Source of the DNA: Bacteroidota bacterium
GTDB taxonomy: Bacteria > Bacteroidota > Bacteroidia > Bacteroidales > FEN-979
DNA length: 64,000 bases
NCBI GenBank assembly: GCA_026391355.1
Contig: JAPLDH010000076.1
Span: forward strand, 1-64,000
Direction: 5' to 3'
Position 1 is the first letter of the stretch. Each line of letters opens with the position of its first letter. Made by a program: the position numbers and the translations under genes. Below are positions 63,801 through 64,000 of the stretch, one piece after another. The notes under the pieces are model-generated. The model did no database searches. It was not told the DNA's origin and saw only the letters and a list, made by a program, of their open reading frames with translations.

Positions 63801-64000
63801 AATCCTGAATGTGGTTCAGAAAATGTCGTTCTCAGAGCCCTGTTTAACACTGAAAAAGCCGGTTATCTCCTCTCTGCGTGGTTTTTTCATAAGCATCATA
63901 TAAGGTTATTCCCTACTCTCTCAGCACCCGCAACCCTCCGGGTCGAACCTTCAGCCTGGTTTACAGAGGGTGAGGCAAACCGTTTTTACAATGCATTGGA
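60816..64000 (+). CDS. Adenylation domain fused to class III aminotransferase (partial at window edge)
   Basis: From ATG 60816 the frame is open to the window end (at least 1061 aa). Residues about 20-585 are an acyl-adenylating enzyme: ALIITTSGTSGHSKLVV (ATP loop), NAYGTTET, YFDTGDLVTL, YIGRASRDYFKDNFGVKI, and TRKGTISSKEI with the terminal Lys. Residues about 630-1061 are a PLP aminotransferase: FGNSGSEAVEMALHHA, DAFHGHTTGARSG, IADEIQCGLGRTGHF, and the Schiff-base Lys in LFGKALGGG. No carrier-protein domain is visible between them. Such fusions occur in biosynthesis of amino-group-bearing specialised metabolites; substrate unknown, and more domains may follow past 64000. Confidence 0.85.
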   Translation, partial: MKEFDISLECPLRLSAEKPKTIGQILYDDMPGRDEKDLVILSHVEKKYTEVSLRRLRFIVSKLLEDFTRHRIASGDTVLLLNFPGCNEMYTALFFLALATKGCRVFLPMFSETVEFSRWLEVANVKHIIMPEGEVMSLEGHDKEKDSVKAIRRIAEMEKIPVLDMLSGFSFLENSETETIPDQPFSGEVINSLQQVQPEDEALIITTSGTSGHSKLVVYTHESYWFNCMAWQQAGFYDKESLGGTGFTPMFTHTMGIRAFINALWTGSPVCLIITEWFTRKPETVRYLLLKMKPAHITGGPAVYNAFLELYRLYPELKSSLTPHFKTLVSSGAGYNPVTAQEVLDATGLVLHNAYGTTETQQAFSTLLSEQSIFSHGLLPLGNPLPGVSVGLIRSDTGQECYHLYVRSVFGHKYCIGEDEAQEYFDTGDLVTLTEDQSLLYIGRASRDYFKDNFGVKIPVPALRDYYGGLMNQILHAEFFPMFNFPGLSALLFIEEPCQPEGIITQPAVLKKYAGSIEGINNRLKSRIEPFEFYHRHICRIAVINQPPPCTRKGTISSKEINLAYGELIERLQDSRKDSAGIEITESHYLSTDKYSRYISPQIGTMLSALKMNLVFHAGKKDSIYTFIHGKETEILDLAGGYGTNLVGHSNPRITEAITSFLASGRISLNNQLSIPYYTGLLAEKLSLMVGQDTGRSFKVLFGNSGSEAVEMALHHALFEWKNRIGKLRDFQLQMYGSLTYIDVAGIWRKNEEIIRQAPVRLIALADAFHGHTTGARSGLGNQKKRTCFSNLPKVEAVFVNDRRADWQKQIKDILDESFVQLEKVVQTNGHAVIESFKVSSVIAAIAEPVIGEGGVRKVNPEVLSKLAEYEFPLIADEIQCGLGRTGHFPAFRKADYYLFGKALGGGVEKISAVLIDSQRFRFDFSENYVSTFGNGEMAALAALKTLEIIEEERVAERASRIGKFLLQELAGLRDKYPSVISDVKGEGVMLGVSFNPECGSENVVLRALFNTEKAGYLLSAWFFHKHHIRLFPTLSAPATLRVEPSAWFTEGEANRFYNAL

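Overview
The window reads as a chromosome segment of a Bacteroidota bacterium, probably an environmental Bacteroidales-like lineage; genus is not determinable. Evidence: promoters of the Bacteroidota type (TTG, 19-21 nt, TAnnTTTG), very weak ribosome-binding sites, and typical families: DUF6600, Thivi_2564-type and Lmo0937-type small membrane proteins, S46 dipeptidyl peptidase, Reg_prop/Y_Y_Y sensor kinases, S74 tail-fiber-like secreted proteins, and a DUF6922/AbiEii pair. No rRNA, tRNA or CRISPR array was found.

Layout. 1-3400 (+): end of a transposase, a DUF3494 (ice-binding-like) protein with an IPTL-CTERM tail, and a small envelope cluster (His/Gly-rich secreted protein, DUF6600 protein, 61-aa membrane protein). 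3409-7470 (-): an Mla-type lipid transport operon (MlaE, MlaF, MlaD) followed by a DUF3943 outer-membrane protein. 7613-19864 (-): a long stress/envelope block: AraC regulator, cupin, YceI, lipoprotein, two Lmo0937-type peptides, YtxH, AI-2E-type permease, GH130, glycosyltransferase, CheB-CheR-PAS fusion, PAS protein, UspA and a broken bacterioferritin. 20121-27143 (+): signalling block (FIST sensor, hybrid kinase, Reg_prop kinase, LuxR-type response regulator). 27262-33272 (+): two large secreted proteins. 33408-39791: helicase with a RelE-like head and an ankyrin tail, two AAA ATPases and an acidic unknown. 39980-50639: adenylate cyclase, MFS carrier, GMC oxidoreductase, DPP7-like peptidase, decayed genes, two metallophosphoesterase lipoproteins. 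50648-56504: accessory island with a transposase remnant, a type IIG restriction-modification enzyme, an S23-type four-helix protein between palindromes, and two unknown genes. 56693-64000 (+): enolase under a fluoride riboswitch, a DUF6922/AbiEii toxin-antitoxin pair, an outer-membrane protein, and an adenylation-aminotransferase enzyme running off the window.

Regulation is the most interesting layer. Four promoters (1.2, 7.9, 18.7 and 19.3 kb) share one architecture: TGTGTGAATGATGTAAC, a second TGTAA box exactly 21 bp on, then CACCTTTG (or TACCTTTA) 20-21 bp further. They precede stress/envelope genes and one lies beside an AraC-type regulator. Three other promoters carry TTATCCGGTTG at the -33 position exactly 20 nt before the -7 box; they precede the response regulator and the two secreted proteins that follow it, suggesting an autoregulated module. 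A fluoride riboswitch begins almost at the predicted transcription start of enolase, the classical fluoride target.

The window is also rich in genomic decay: in-frame internal deletions (bacterioferritin, probably the cyclase), a microhomology deletion (SUMF1-type gene), a permuted gene fragment, single-base frameshifts and transposon remnants. Short-period (7-8 nt) tandem repeats, several with an inverted copy that forms a long hairpin, recur just after stop codons.
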